DNA from: Pleodorina starrii
Lineage: Eukaryota; Chlorophyta; Chlorophyceae; Chlamydomonadales; Volvocaceae
Assembly (NCBI GenBank): GCA_030267565.1
Contig: BRXU01000024.1
Location: 195,001-259,000 of the forward strand
Length of the DNA stretch: 64,000 nucleotides
Direction: 5' to 3'
A program made the translations under genes and the position numbers. Below are positions 1 through 9,564 of this stretch, in pieces (the first letter of the stretch is position 1; each line of letters opens with the position of its first letter). The notes under the pieces were generated by a model that did not search any database, was not told where the DNA came from, and saw only the letters and a program-made list of their open reading frames with translations.

Positions 1-2900
1 GGGGTGGGGGCGGGGGTCGCCTGCACGGCCAGGGTTGTCACGGCAGGTGTCACGGTGTCAGGACGCAAGGGGCGGTGGTCGATGGCAGCATCTGCGACCT
101 GGGAATGTGGGAATGTGTCGGAGTGCGTGGGCGCTTGTGCGCTTATCGCGGGGGGATAGGGGCGGCGTCAGGCGTGTAACCCGCCGGGATAGGATAACTT
201 CTTTCGCAAGATTGTTGACAATGCCGGTACTGTTCGGTATTCGTTTGCCGGAATCGGGAGGCCTGACGAAATGTGGCGAGGAATTCACCCCTTCAAGCGC
301 GTGCAAGCATCGTCGTGTGTTTTGGGGTTTCAGATATGCGTGTTTTCGACAGACGCGGGAAGAGTTCGGGCGGTGCCTAGCATCGCTTGCCGGTGCCTTG
401 GTGCCAGCCCCCCCGGCCCGCGCAGATTTGATGCTTGCCGTACGGCGCCCGGACGCCCTCCTGCCGTACACCTGTGATGATGGCTTCGGCTGCGGTGGGC
501 AGCGGCGGCGAAGCCCGCGCGCCAATGTGTGCATGCATGCGTGTGTTTGCGGTTTCGATATTGCCGCGTGCGGGCACCGCGTGTTGGTCCGCTTATCATG
601 GCCGTGGGTCGGCAGGGTTGCAGCCGTCAGCCCGTTGTGGCATGGGGGTTACCCTTGAAACCATTTAGTCTTCCCGCGCGGCCGGGCGAATTCCATTCAG
701 CCGTAGGCTCCATGGCGACGCGTGTGTGTGTCTCTGTGTGTGTGTGTGCGCGTAGGTGAGCATGTGTGTGTATTTATGTGCGTTCGTGCGTGTGCATGTG
801 CATGTGTGCGTTCGTGTGTTCGCGTAGCGTATGTGTATTATATAACTTCCGGGTATGACCCTGACCAGGTGACGCTGCTAGCGACCCTGAAATGGGCGCT
901 CTCGCCAGCAGAGTTAAGAGCGCCGAAGCGCTCTTTGCCTCCGGGAGGAGGGAGAGTGGCGTGATGTGCCTCAGCCCTCATCGCTCGACCTCGAGACTGC
1001 CAGTACTCGGCACCGCTGCAGCCCTAGGAATCCTGAGGCCTCAGCCCTGCGGTCCTGTCCGGCTGGGTCCTCAGAAGCTGCTGCCGGCGCCACAAAAGCG
1101 CCCGCGGCTACCCGTCCTTACATCACAGGAGACCTGTCCTGGGAAACGACCCCGCGCCATGCCCGGCTCACAGGCGTGTGTGTGGCGCCATGGCCGCGGA
1201 TCGGATCGGATCGGATCGTACACGAGGAACGGGTGTCATGCAGACCGAATTGCTTTGCGTGTGTCTGTCCAGTCGTGACGGGCGCGGGGGGCATGGCGTC
1301 TGTTTGTGCCTCGCGATGTGCGCTACCGTACCAGTGCGCCGCCAATGCCCTGAGTTGCGCAACACCGAGGCATATGCAGCGCCGTGCCCGTTATGCGTCA
1401 CGTGTCTTGTAGTTCGGACGTGCCTGTCAATTGGTTTGAGTATGACATGAGTAAGAGATGTGGAGGTGGCGGCCTCCAGGGAGCATGGGTTGCCGGCAAT
1501 CGCCTCAAATGCCGGCATGATATGGCGTCGCTGCATGGCATTGTCGGGTAATTGCTAGTAAGTCGGCAGCAGTTAGCACGCCAGGGAGCCTCAAAGGGAA
1601 GCAAACATGGCATGGGTGTGAACCGATGGGACTGGAACCTGCCGGATGCAGACATGTCTTGAAGGGAGGGTAGAGAAGAGCGATTGCAGCACCGAAGCCT
1701 TCCCCACGCTTTCCTCGGTCCACGTGCTGGTCCACGCTTGCGGGGGACCAGCACTCGCGCACGGTTGGGAGTGCTTGGTGCACAGTCCCATCCAGGGAGG
1801 GTGGGGGAGGTCGTTTCTCTGCGTCTACCAAATGCGTGCTGTCGTGGAGACATCTCGCTTGGAGCATACGCACCTTTTCTGCAGCGTTTTCTGAGCATTT
1901 GTGCCTTGCTGACGTGCAGACGTCACTCGCACGGCGACACTCGCACGGCGTAAACGCCCCATGCCCAGACGGTACGCTGCATAGAAGGGGCAGCGGCTAC
2001 AGCGGGCTGGGTCGCAGCGACAGTGGCGGTTGGGGCGGCCACATTTGCGCAGAGGCGGCCGTGGACAACAGACGGAGCACTGCGTGTCGTCTGCGGTGGA
2101 TGACAGTGCGGATTCCATCGGTGTGAGTATTCGGGGGTTGTCCACGTTTAGGCCGGGGCCCGTGAACGGTAACGTATCAGAATCCTTCCCGTCTGCAAAA
2201 GAAAAACGAGGTAAACTTGCAAGCAGCAGGGGCGTTGCATACAAACCGAGATGTTGTAGCGAGTCCGAGCTGAGCCGCCACGTGACGGGGACGAGACGAG
2301 ACGTAATGGTGGACGTTGGAGATTCGCGTGAGCATCCCTCGATGGCAGGCGCGTGCTGAGAGGACAGAGGTGCGCGCGTCTCGCCCGGCCTCATCGTGTG
2401 ATGGGAGCGAGGTGGCCGTACGACATGCCAGCGCCTACGCACGCACTCGTGTGCTGGGCAGTTCGGCGAAGAACTGCACAATGTTGCCTTGCCCTCTCGG
2501 CGGTCGTTCATTGGCCAGTCCACGCAGCTAGGTAGCTTACCTGCCGGTGTCAGTTTGTTACCAGTTGTTATTTCCTCGTCGAGGGGAATCAAAAGCATAC
2601 GGTAGCGCGCTTCGGTGGTTTGCACGTGTCGCTCACAGGGTCTTAGCTTGCGCAATTTGTCAGTCATATTGGTCCTTGAAATAGGAGAGGCGAAGTTACT
2701 GCTTTCTTTTCTCTGCCAAGGTACGGTTGCGAAGCAAACGCACATGCACGTGCTGTTGGCGAAAGCACCTCCATCCAGAGGGCTCCCTTGCAAGGGAAGA
2801 TTTGGCCGCTGGACAAGGCCCTGGCTCTGGCGGTCGCTCTGCGGCGGCACTTGCGGCGCACTCCATTGTCGCGGAGAGTTGTGCTGCGAACTGAACATAA
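1..2900. other. Non-genic region with simple repeats
   Basis: I see no supportable gene here. Visible structure is a GT-rich microsatellite at about 719-830, four GGATC pentamers at about 1198-1218, and a perfect 10-bp inverted repeat with an 11-base loop (1724-1733 with 1745-1754, arm GTGCTGGTCC). A long minus-strand open frame crosses 1825-3378 but has no recognisable domain and runs into repeat R1, so I treat it as chance. Confidence 0.5.
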
Positions 2901-2912
2901 CCTGTAAATAAA

Positions 2913-3140
2913 CGGGCCACTTGTGCATTCTGGCTTGGCGTCCAACAACCAATTTGCCCCTCATAGCTTGTCCCTTGAACCCTTCGTAAGTACTTGCAAT
3001 AGTAATATGCGTCAAGGCGGTCGGACCGGCTAGCAGAACTGTGGTGTGGTCGCCTGTGGTCGCGGGAACATTGTTCGCTATGCAAATATATATTTGGTTA
3101 TCGAAACGACGAAACTCCGTCATAAAAACATTATGTGTGA
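2913..3140 (-). repeat. Dispersed repeat R1, minus-strand partial copy
   Basis: Read on the minus strand, this matches the plus-strand stretch at about 5190-5400: the same run of CCGCGACCACA, the CGGTCCGAC/TTGACGCATATTACTA block and the TTGGACGCCAAG block occur in the same order. It lies just downstream, on the minus strand, of a short open frame at 3221-3424. A further piece in the same orientation lies at about 58370-58570. Identity was judged by eye. Confidence 0.6.
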
Positions 3141-3175
3141 ATAACACAATACAATTTGGAATGAATCGGGATGCG

Positions 3176-3228
3176 TTGGAGCGAGTGCGGCCTCGGACCG
3201 TGGACTCAGTCAAACATCTCTTATACAT
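3176..3228 (+). repeat. Short repeat shared with 59334-59386
   Basis: The block GGAGCGAGTGCGGCCTCGGA followed by GGACTCAGTCAAACA occurs here and at 59334-59386, with a diverged reverse-strand version at about 61247-61300. At the first two sites it sits near the GC-rich motif GGGCGGGGCCCCAGCGC, so it is probably part of the same mobile element as R1. Confidence 0.6.
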
Positions 3229-3424
3229 CAAACATCTTTTTGGGCGGGGCCCCAGCGCGAAGCGCCGCTGCTTCCAAGAGAGCTTCCTGCATAGGAGTCG
3301 GCACAGTCCGCCAATAGCTGCCAAAGTGTTCCTTCCTGGAGGCAACAGCCGCAGCCCGGGCCATTGCCGCCTCCACATTTAGCCGATGCTGCCGAAAAGA
3401 CTGCATGGAAGTGAAGTAACCCAA
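3221..3424 (-). CDS. Possible terminal exon of unidentified element protein
   Basis: The 67-codon minus-strand frame has a composition unlike random GC-rich DNA: a predicted helical stretch (QHRLNVEAAMARAAAVASRK), then YWRTVPTPMQEALLEAAAL and a basic tail PPKKMFDV before a TAA stop. An acceptor-like TCCATGCAG precedes it, so it could be a last exon. The segment encoding [10 protein letters not shown] is the GC-rich motif that recurs at about 33038-33062 and 59543-59728, which ties it to repetitive DNA. I recognise no family. It could be the end of a transposon-encoded protein or a chance frame. Confidence 0.25.
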   Translation of the reverse strand: MGYFTSMQSFRQHRLNVEAAMARAAAVASRKEHFGSYWRTVPTPMQEALLEAAALRAGAPPKKMFDV

Positions 3425-3569
3425 CGAGAAGGGACTGCTTATAAATTATATCCAAAAAAGATAGGCCAATAACGCCAACACACCGCCAAGCCCCAAGCGC
3501 ATGTAACAACACCGGCAGTGTTTCCTCCGCCCGCCTGCTGCCGTACCCCTTAACAACAACCAGCATTCC

Positions 3570-4673
3570 ACACTCATTTCACTGCATTTTGGCCCTAACA
3601 GTGCCTTCGCTTCCTGCACGGACGAGCTTTATGCTGCGGGCCGGAGGGCCATGTTTGCCCTGCTCAGTAAATTACGGCGGCAAGGGCTTCTGTTGCCCTC
3701 CATCGGTATGAAATGTTTCAACGCGCAAGTCCGTTCCGTGTTGTCGTACGGTTCGCAGCTGTGGGGTGCCGACTTGGTTTTAGCCTTGCTAGAGAGGGGT
3801 TTCCCGGCCAATGAAGCTCCACGATCCTGCTATTTCGAAGCGGCTACGCGAGACCGTATGGTCAAGCTTCAGATTTCATTTATGAAGCAATTGGTTGGAG
3901 CCGCCGTTCCACCTCTTCAGTTGTTGTTTAGGGAGCTAGGTCAGATGCCCTTGCAGTTACACTGGGCCGAGTCTGTTTTTCGTTTTTGGAATAGTTTGGT
4001 GGAGGTCACTAGCACCGTGTACCACAGTGCCTTTCGCCACGAGATCCGGTTAGCTTTAGAAACGAATTTGCAGGGTGACGGATGGGGCTCCAAGGTCATC
4101 CGGGTTCTGAATTATTTAGGGCATGTCTGGGCCGAGGACGCGGCGGCAGGTAATATCGATACTAGGGTCAGGCGGTACGCGGCTAGCAGGCTTGACGTCG
4201 AGGCGCTGATGGACACCCTCAGGGGTCGCGTCAACGACGACTGGGGTAGCGATAGGTTAGCCGTGGACCCGCGCGCTTTCGTTACAGACGCCAGAAAGCC
4301 CGGTGTTAAGATGTGTCGCCATAAGCATTGGATGGGGCTGCCGAAGCAATTTGAGGGTTATATCCCCCCGGCACACCATCGTTCCTTACTTCGTTTTCGG
4401 TTGTGCGTTTCCGATTTGGCGGTTAACAGTGAAAGCAGTCGGTCTAGAGAGCTTCGTGTATGCAAAGCGTGTCGTTCTGATGGCGCTATCGAGGACGAGA
4501 AGCATTTTCTGTGGGAGTGTCCTGCTCTTGTGTCGGCGCGGCAGAAGATTTGGGGCCTAGGTGTACCCACTACTGCGAGTGTTCACGATGTCATGCAAGT
4601 TGATGACCAGCGTGGTCTTGCGAAAGCTATTTACGAGATGTTTGCTTTGAGGCGTGAGCGTATCGCTTCCTAA
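3570..4673 (+). mobile_element. LINE A: 3' part of reverse transcriptase ORF
   Basis: This is the C-terminal part of a non-LTR retrotransposon ORF2. The frame is already open upstream of the first ATG (3651): LHFGPNSAF then AAGRRAMFALLSKLRRQGLL and VLSYGSQLWGAD. This is the usual end of LINE reverse transcriptases, where the ...YLG.. thumb region leads into AGR.A...L and VLSYG. Near the C terminus is a zinc-knuckle-like CKAC...HFLWEC (CxxC, H, C) typical of algal and plant LINEs, and the stop is at 4671-4673. The catalytic palm (YxDD) is absent because the copy is 5'-truncated near 3570. The coding frame shows no frameshift, suggesting a fairly recent insertion. It cannot be autonomous. Confidence 0.85.
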
Positions 4674-4862
4674 GAGTTTGTTTGTGTGCGAACACATCCA
4701 GTCTACTTCATTCACTGTACCACCATCGCTTCGAATCATTCTTTGTCTTTTTGGTTTTCTTTACCTTTTTGTGCGCGACTGAGGCGGTTCATGAGCCTCC
4801 GGGTTCGTTTGAGCCGTACGAGCTCATTGAAGCTTGTAACATCCATCCATCCATCCTCACTT
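4674..4862 (+). repeat. LINE A 3' UTR and (ATCC)n tail
   Basis: The region after the LINE A stop is T-rich and ends in TTGTAAC followed by about three and a half ATCC units (about 4846-4860). TGTAA is the volvocine polyadenylation signal, and a short tandem tail is how many non-poly(A) LINEs end. The sequence then changes abruptly to repeat R1 (TTATTAAGAGGCCCC), so the insertion boundary is about 4860. Confidence 0.6.
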
Positions 4863-5400
4863 ATTAAGAGGCCCCGCCCTGTAGGATTGCCCATGTCCGT
4901 GCGTGGGACGTGCGTGGGACGTGGGATGGAAGTAATTGGACAAGTGCAGACTTTCGGCCAACGGAAAGGCTGCATAAGTAAAAGATTACATTCTTTATTG
5001 CACGGTAAATTTATTATTGGAACCCAACATCGCATGAGTACAAAACAGTTTGGCAGTCTCCATGGACCGAGGCCGAGGTCAAACCAACACCTCTCGGCCT
5101 ATAATTAATTCCAGAAGATTCATCGTTCCTTAAAGTGGAATTCTGACATGACGGCGTGAAATGAATCTTCGTTTCGGGCAAGCAACCAACTATGTTTGCA
5201 TTGCGAACATTCTTCCCGCGACCACACCACAGCAGCTCTGCTAGCCGGTCCGATCGTCTTGACGCATATTACTATTACAAAGGTTGCAAGGAGCAAACCA
5301 TGAGGGGCAAACTGTTGGTTGTTGGAAGCCAAGCCGCCAATGCACGCACGATGCGGCGCTCTTCTGCGGGCCGCCCGACAAGTCCAGTCGGCAACCTAGG
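4863..5400 (+). repeat. Dispersed repeat R1, plus-strand copy
   Basis: Starts with GAGGCCCCGCCCTGTAGGAT and contains, in order, a YCATGTCCGTG block, CTCGGCC/TTCGGCC, GAGTACAAAMCAGTTT, GACCGAGGCCGAGGTCAAA, CTCTCGGCCTATAAT and TTCTGACATGACGGCGT. The same ordered blocks occur at about 33060-33355 and 59865-60125. It joins at about 5200 to the segment whose reverse complement is at 2913-3140. It has no coding potential I can recognise. Confidence 0.7.
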
Positions 5401-6040
5401 GGACTTCTACAGTCCTGTCCTAATGTTAAACTTGTCAAGCCTGCTCTACGATACGGCGGATACCTCGGTAGCGAAGCCTGTGCATTCTCGTCGGTAACTG
5501 CACGTCGTCGCGACCCTCGCAAACAGTTCCGCTGTCCTTCTATTGGCAAGTCAGCCTGCGTGATATGTGAATGATACACTCTACGTCTACTGTCATGTTA
5601 CTTAAGCCAATGCGCTCGCGGGAAGAGTTGCACAGTGCCGAGACGGAGCGCGATGCTGAACATGGGGTGGATTGCTCAAGCCGCAGGCATTTCGGATATA
5701 AAGCTCTGGCTGTCTATCAGCAGGACTGTCAGGACACTCTCACACTTGACGCCCTCGCCGCTCGCTTTGGAAATGATGCCGTATTTCGATCCATGCGCTC
5801 ATGCACCCGGCGGGATGACGTGATTCGAGCGGCGCCGGCAGGCCTTGCTGACGACTCCGCAAGCAGGCATTTCGGGGATAAAGCTCTGGCTATATATCAG
5901 CAGGACTGTCCACACTTTCGCCCTCGCACTCAACTTAACCCGTACGGATTGAACGGGGCCCCGCCCTTTTTCCGGCTTCAAGGAAGCCGACACCAACCCC
6001 TTGTTATATATAAGGGCTGGTTAAGGTGTATTAAGCTTGC
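5401..6040. repeat. Spacer with imperfect 60-bp direct repeat
   Basis: No gene is supported. A block of roughly 60 bp beginning GCAGGCATTTCGG and running through CAGCAGGACTGTC occurs twice in the same orientation, at about 5682-5741 and 5864-5923. The rest is non-repetitive as far as I can see. Confidence 0.5.
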
Positions 6041-6252
6041 CTTACAGCGTATCGAGCCATCAAGGTTGGTCGTCACTCAGCCGGGCAGGCAGCCAGCCAG
6101 CCAGCCAGGCAGCCACGGAGAAGGCCTACACCCTCAAACAACAGACATTTAAGTTGCACACTAGATTCGCTGCTTAAGATCTGGCTAGGTCTCTTGGAAG
6201 TGTCAAATCGTTATACGTTCAGCCGTACAGTAGTGTCACCCTACATTACGGG
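6041..6252 (+). repeat. Repeat R3, flank of LINE B copies
   Basis: Contains a (GCCA)n stretch followed by a unique-looking block that ends TCAAATCGTTATACG...CCTACATTACGG. The same block occurs on the minus strand at about 61165-60955, and its last part (TCAAATCGTTATACG to CCTACATTACGG) also at about 9505-9558. In all three places LINE B sequence begins directly after CCTACATTACGG, although the LINE copies are truncated at different points. A (GCCA)n piece is also at about 59448-59520. Confidence 0.65.
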
Positions 6253-6950
6253 GGTTCGGCCCTGCGTATGGGATGTTGTGGCTTTGGCAGCCCTGGCGGC
6301 GATGGAGAGGGGCCGCCAACGCATGTACCGGGGAGCCGCCCCCGCTGCCCCGATTGGTCGGGCTCAGTTGGTCGGTGTTGGTGCTGCGGTTGTTGCCGAC
6401 TTCTGGGCCCATATCGCGTCGTTCGCGGCCCTAGGGGCCGCGCCGGATGGTTGGGAGGCGGTCCCGGCGGCCCACCCCTTCCGGACCAACCAGGCGGGCC
6501 GTGTTGTGTTTGTCGCCCCTCCGGACACTGCCTCCCCTCCCGGATCCCCCTGACGGTCTCGGCGGGAGGCATCCACGGGCGCTTGTGTGCTGCCCTTGGT
6601 TCACTTTCCTGCCTGCATACCGCGTGTGTGCTTGACTCGGTTGCGGTGAGCCCTGCGTGGGCCTCCCGTGACCCCACTGGACTTTTGTGCGGGCACGGTG
6701 CTGGCGGGCCTTGTGGCGTCTTTTCTGTTTGGATGGACTTGGTACTGGTGGTCCTCGCAGCGTCTCTGCTGCTTGCGTAGGCTAGGGATCGGTGGGCCTG
6801 GTGGCGATGCGGGCTTGGTGTTGGTGGGCCTGTTGGCATTGCTTTTGGCACCCCTCCGCGGGTGCCCCTGGGGTAGGATGAACAGTCTGTCTAGCCTGTA
6901 CGGCTAGCAACCGGTGTGACAACCGGTTTCCCTTGCAATCCTCGCATCCA
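6253..6950 (+). mobile_element. LINE B copy 1: 3' end of ORF plus 3' UTR
   Basis: This 5'-truncated copy keeps about the last 100 codons of the LINE B ORF: VRPCVWDVVALAALAAM..., then GRAQLVGVGAAVVADFW, then a stop at about 6551-6553. The same reading is found in copies at 9565 and 48518. The 3' UTR ends with three consecutive hairpins: GGCACCC/GGGTGCC (6847-6853 with 6860-6866), CTAGCC/GGCTAG (6891-6896 with 6902-6907) and AACCGGT/ACCGGTT (6909-6915 with 6922-6928). CCCTTGCAATCC and the element end follow. No catalytic domain remains. Confidence 0.8.
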
Positions 6951-7011
6951 ATTGCAATTGCGGGAAACCGGGAATGCGTCAAATCGTTATATGCTCAGCC
7001 GCCAACTCGTT
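6951..7011 (+). repeat. Flank repeat between LINE B copies 1 and 2
   Basis: ATTGCGGG, then ATGCGTCAAATCGTTATATG and CTCAGCCG, matches the sequence upstream of copy 3 (about 9490-9530) and the end of R3 (about 6208-6230). It is the joint between two head-to-tail LINE B copies. Confidence 0.55.
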
Positions 7012-8260
7012 GTAGCAGGTGACCCACTATGTCCGCCGCCCCACATCTGCGCCCGCCACGGACTCGGGCTCGTTCAACCACCATAATTAACGCAGCTCCC
7101 TTACTGCCTTCGGTCACAGAGGCCCTGACCACCAGCGGGTTGCGCTGCCTCCGCCTAGACGCCCTTACGGATGTTCGCCGCATCGACCTCCTCCCGCATC
7201 GTCCGCGTATTTGCGGCTCGTTGGCTGCCTACCTTCAGTCTCTAGAAGGCCAGGCCCGGTCCCTGGGTCTCCCTGTGCCGGGCTGGGGTAGCGGCCTGCG
7301 CAAGTGCGCATCGTCGGCAGCGGGCCCACCACATCGCTGCGCATCTGTCTGTACCTCCACCAGGTTCCCCGATCTTCGGTGCCAGTTTGAGGAGTGGCTG
7401 CTTGCCGCCGCCGCCGCCGCCGCGCCTGATGACCCTCGCTGCCTCCTGCAGTGGTGACCCGCCTTCAAGCGCGCCCTGGGTTGTTCTGCCGCCCGCCTCA
7501 ACCGGCTGGCCCGGTACCACCGCCTCGCTGCCTGCCATGCTGCCGTTGCCGCCCATGCCGCCGCGGACGAGGCACAGCGCCAGCTGGAAGCGGGTGATGT
7601 CTCCGCCGCTGCCCGAGTCACGGCAGCTCGCTCTGCCGCCGCCACGGCGTAGGTGCGCGCCGCCGCCTCCTATGCCCGCCGGACACGTCACGCCTTGCTT
7701 CGAGCCGGAGGGCGGCCCAGCCCCGCCCTCACGGCCCTTCTCCGCCCCCCCCCCGCAGCCTGCCGCCGGGTCCCCGCTCTCCGCCGCCCTTCTGGTTTCG
7801 GTGGCTGTGTTCCGTGGGCGCCTCTGGGCTGCCCTTTGTTTGGTTTAGCCCTTGCCTGCCGGGTGTATGCTTGCCTACGTCGCAGTGGACCCTGCGCGAA
7901 TCTCCTGTGACCCCCCTTGTGCCTTGTCCCTTGTGCGGGCGCGGGGCTGGCGGGCCTGGTGGTGTCGCTGTGGACCCGCTGTGGTCCCCGGCTCCCCTTG
8001 TAGCCCTTGCATACTCTCTCCCTTGTGTCGGCTTGGGCTTTGGTGGGCCTGGTGGCGCTGCGGGCTTGGTGCTGGTGGCCCTGGTGTCCTGCTTTTTCAC
8101 GTTTTGCGCGTCATGTGGGCTTGGGGTTGGTGAGGTTAGTGGGCCTTGGTGGCTTTGCTTTCGGCACCCCTCCGTGGGTGCCCCTGGGGTAGGATGAACA
8201 ATCCGTCTAGCATGTACGGCTAGCAACCGATCTGGACCTCGGTTCCCCTTGTAACCTTCG
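7012..8260 (+). mobile_element. LINE B copy 2: internally deleted derivative
   Basis: The first 780 bp reads as an upstream part of a LINE ORF. In one frame (about 7450-7790) there is FKRALGCSAARLNRLARYHR, then QRQLEAGDVSAAARVTAARS, a TAG at about 7650, and RRTRHALLRAGGRPSPALTA followed by LLRPPPA. This resembles the Ala/Arg-rich linker between endonuclease and reverse transcriptase in algal LINEs. From about 7793 the sequence matches the 3' UTR of the other copies (GGTTTCGG...TGTTCCG.GGGCGCCT), so the reverse transcriptase and C-terminal coding part are missing. It ends with the conserved hairpins (third stem AACCGA 8225-8230 with TCGGTT 8239-8244) and CCCCTTGTAACC. Confidence 0.65.
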
Positions 8261-8352
8261 CATACGAAACATCTCACCACAATCCCTATACCCAGCTATA
8301 CCGTAGTGTCAGGACCACAAAGATTCCGGAAGCCTGGAAAGCGGGCATCCAA

Positions 8353-8850
8353 GTGCGTGCCAGTTCCGTCCCCCAATCCACACTGGAGTGGTTGGGGTGC
8401 CACGGTTATGCGGTAATTCTCATACTTGAGAGTGCAGGAGAGTGTGATATTTGGAGTGGTCTATCGCAAGAAGTAGCCAATGCCGAAGAACGTGTTGAGT
8501 GGTTGCTGATTGAGCCTCTGTGCTGGATCGATCATGCCGGTTTTTGGGAGCGGTTTATTAGCGGTTGGGAACATGAACGTCTTAATGTCTTGCCACCGGT
8601 GTACCCATCAGAAGGGAAGCAACGAGGTGCGCAAGAGTCCATACATAAGCATTGGGCGGGCCTGTTTTTCACAAGGGCGGACGTTATTAGGTGGCTATCG
8701 CATGACAGTGTCTTCATCCCACGCTTGGCGCATCGGAAGTTGATGCAGTTTTGGTTGTGTTGCTGGGAGCTATGTCCCTGGAGAGCAAAGGGTCTGCCAA
8801 CACCAGCACATGAAGATAGCATCGAAGAACTTAGCCCCTGGAGCCCGTAA
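8353..8850 (+). CDS. Unidentified open frame, 165 codons
   Basis: This frame has no ATG at its 5' end (it opens at a GTG) and stops at 8848-8850. Its composition is protein-like and unlike the neighbouring LINE pieces: rich in W, E, C and H, with segments such as WLLIEPLCWIDHAGFWERFI and HRKLMQFWLCCWELCPW. I recognise no domain and no splice partners. It lies between LINE B copies 2 and 3, so it could be a captured exon, part of an unknown mobile element or chance. Confidence 0.25.
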   Translation: MRASSVPQSTLEWLGCHGYAVILILESAGECDIWSGLSQEVANAEERVEWLLIEPLCWIDHAGFWERFISGWEHERLNVLPPVYPSEGKQRGAQESIHKHWAGLFFTRADVIRWLSHDSVFIPRLAHRKLMQFWLCCWELCPWRAKGLPTPAHEDSIEELSPWSP

Positions 8851-9490
8851 TGCTTTATTATCGTTATCGTAGTATGAGTACATTAAATGCAAGAATCCGT
8901 TTCCGTGTGTCAACGCCGTTGGGCCATGCTGGGGGGAGGGGCTGCCGCCCCCCTCCCCCAGACCCCCTTCCCCCCGCTGGTGGGGGGCGGGGGGCTGTTG
9001 CCCCCCATCCCCCCACACCCCCCTTCCCCCGGGCCGTCCGTGTAGCAGTGTCGCAACGTTCATGACGTAAATCAAGGAGCAGCCGCGGGGACGGTAGTGC
9101 TTAGTGCCTGCTGTGGATGGCTCTGCTATTACCACTTCGGAAAAATCATTGATGCATTAGCAGGGCGGTTGTCAATTCGCGGACACTTGCCGAACTATCA
9201 TTGCAGATTAGGAGTATCGTCTCTGATGTCGACCATTATTATCAACGTCAGTAAGATCACTCTCGTCAAATATTGTGTGGGTGTTTCAAAACCGACGGGA
9301 TCATTTTGTCTCCCATATCGACTGTTAATGAGATCACTCAATTCAAATACTGTGCCGGTGTTACACAGTGATCGGAACAGCAAAACAGACGGGATCATTC
9401 CTATCGTACGCATGCGGCCGGCAATCGGAGATCCGCAAATTTTAACGTCAACCCATTTGAATTTCACATCATGTACGCTTCCTCATAGCA
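8851..9490. other. Spacer with G/C homopolymer block
   Basis: No gene is supported. About 8930-9035 is a low-complexity block of alternating C-runs and G-runs (for example CCCCCCTCCCCCAGACCCCC), able to fold back on itself. Downstream is unremarkable A/T-richer DNA. Confidence 0.5.
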
Positions 9491-9564
9491 GTTGTAATTG
9501 CGGGGATGCGTCAAATCGTTATACGCAATGCCGTACAGTAATGATGTCCTACATTACGGGCTTC

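Noticed and set aside
1825..3378. 517-codon minus-strand open frame
   Set aside because: No domain, runs through simple spacer and repeat R1, composition (many R, C, S, P) is that of a chance frame in GC-rich DNA.
5682..5923. Possible CRISPR-like repeat pair
   Set aside because: Only two imperfect 60-bp copies, eukaryotic context, no further units.
7235..7691. Ala/Arg-rich minus-strand frames
   Set aside because: They are antisense shadows of the LINE B ORF segment read on the plus strand.
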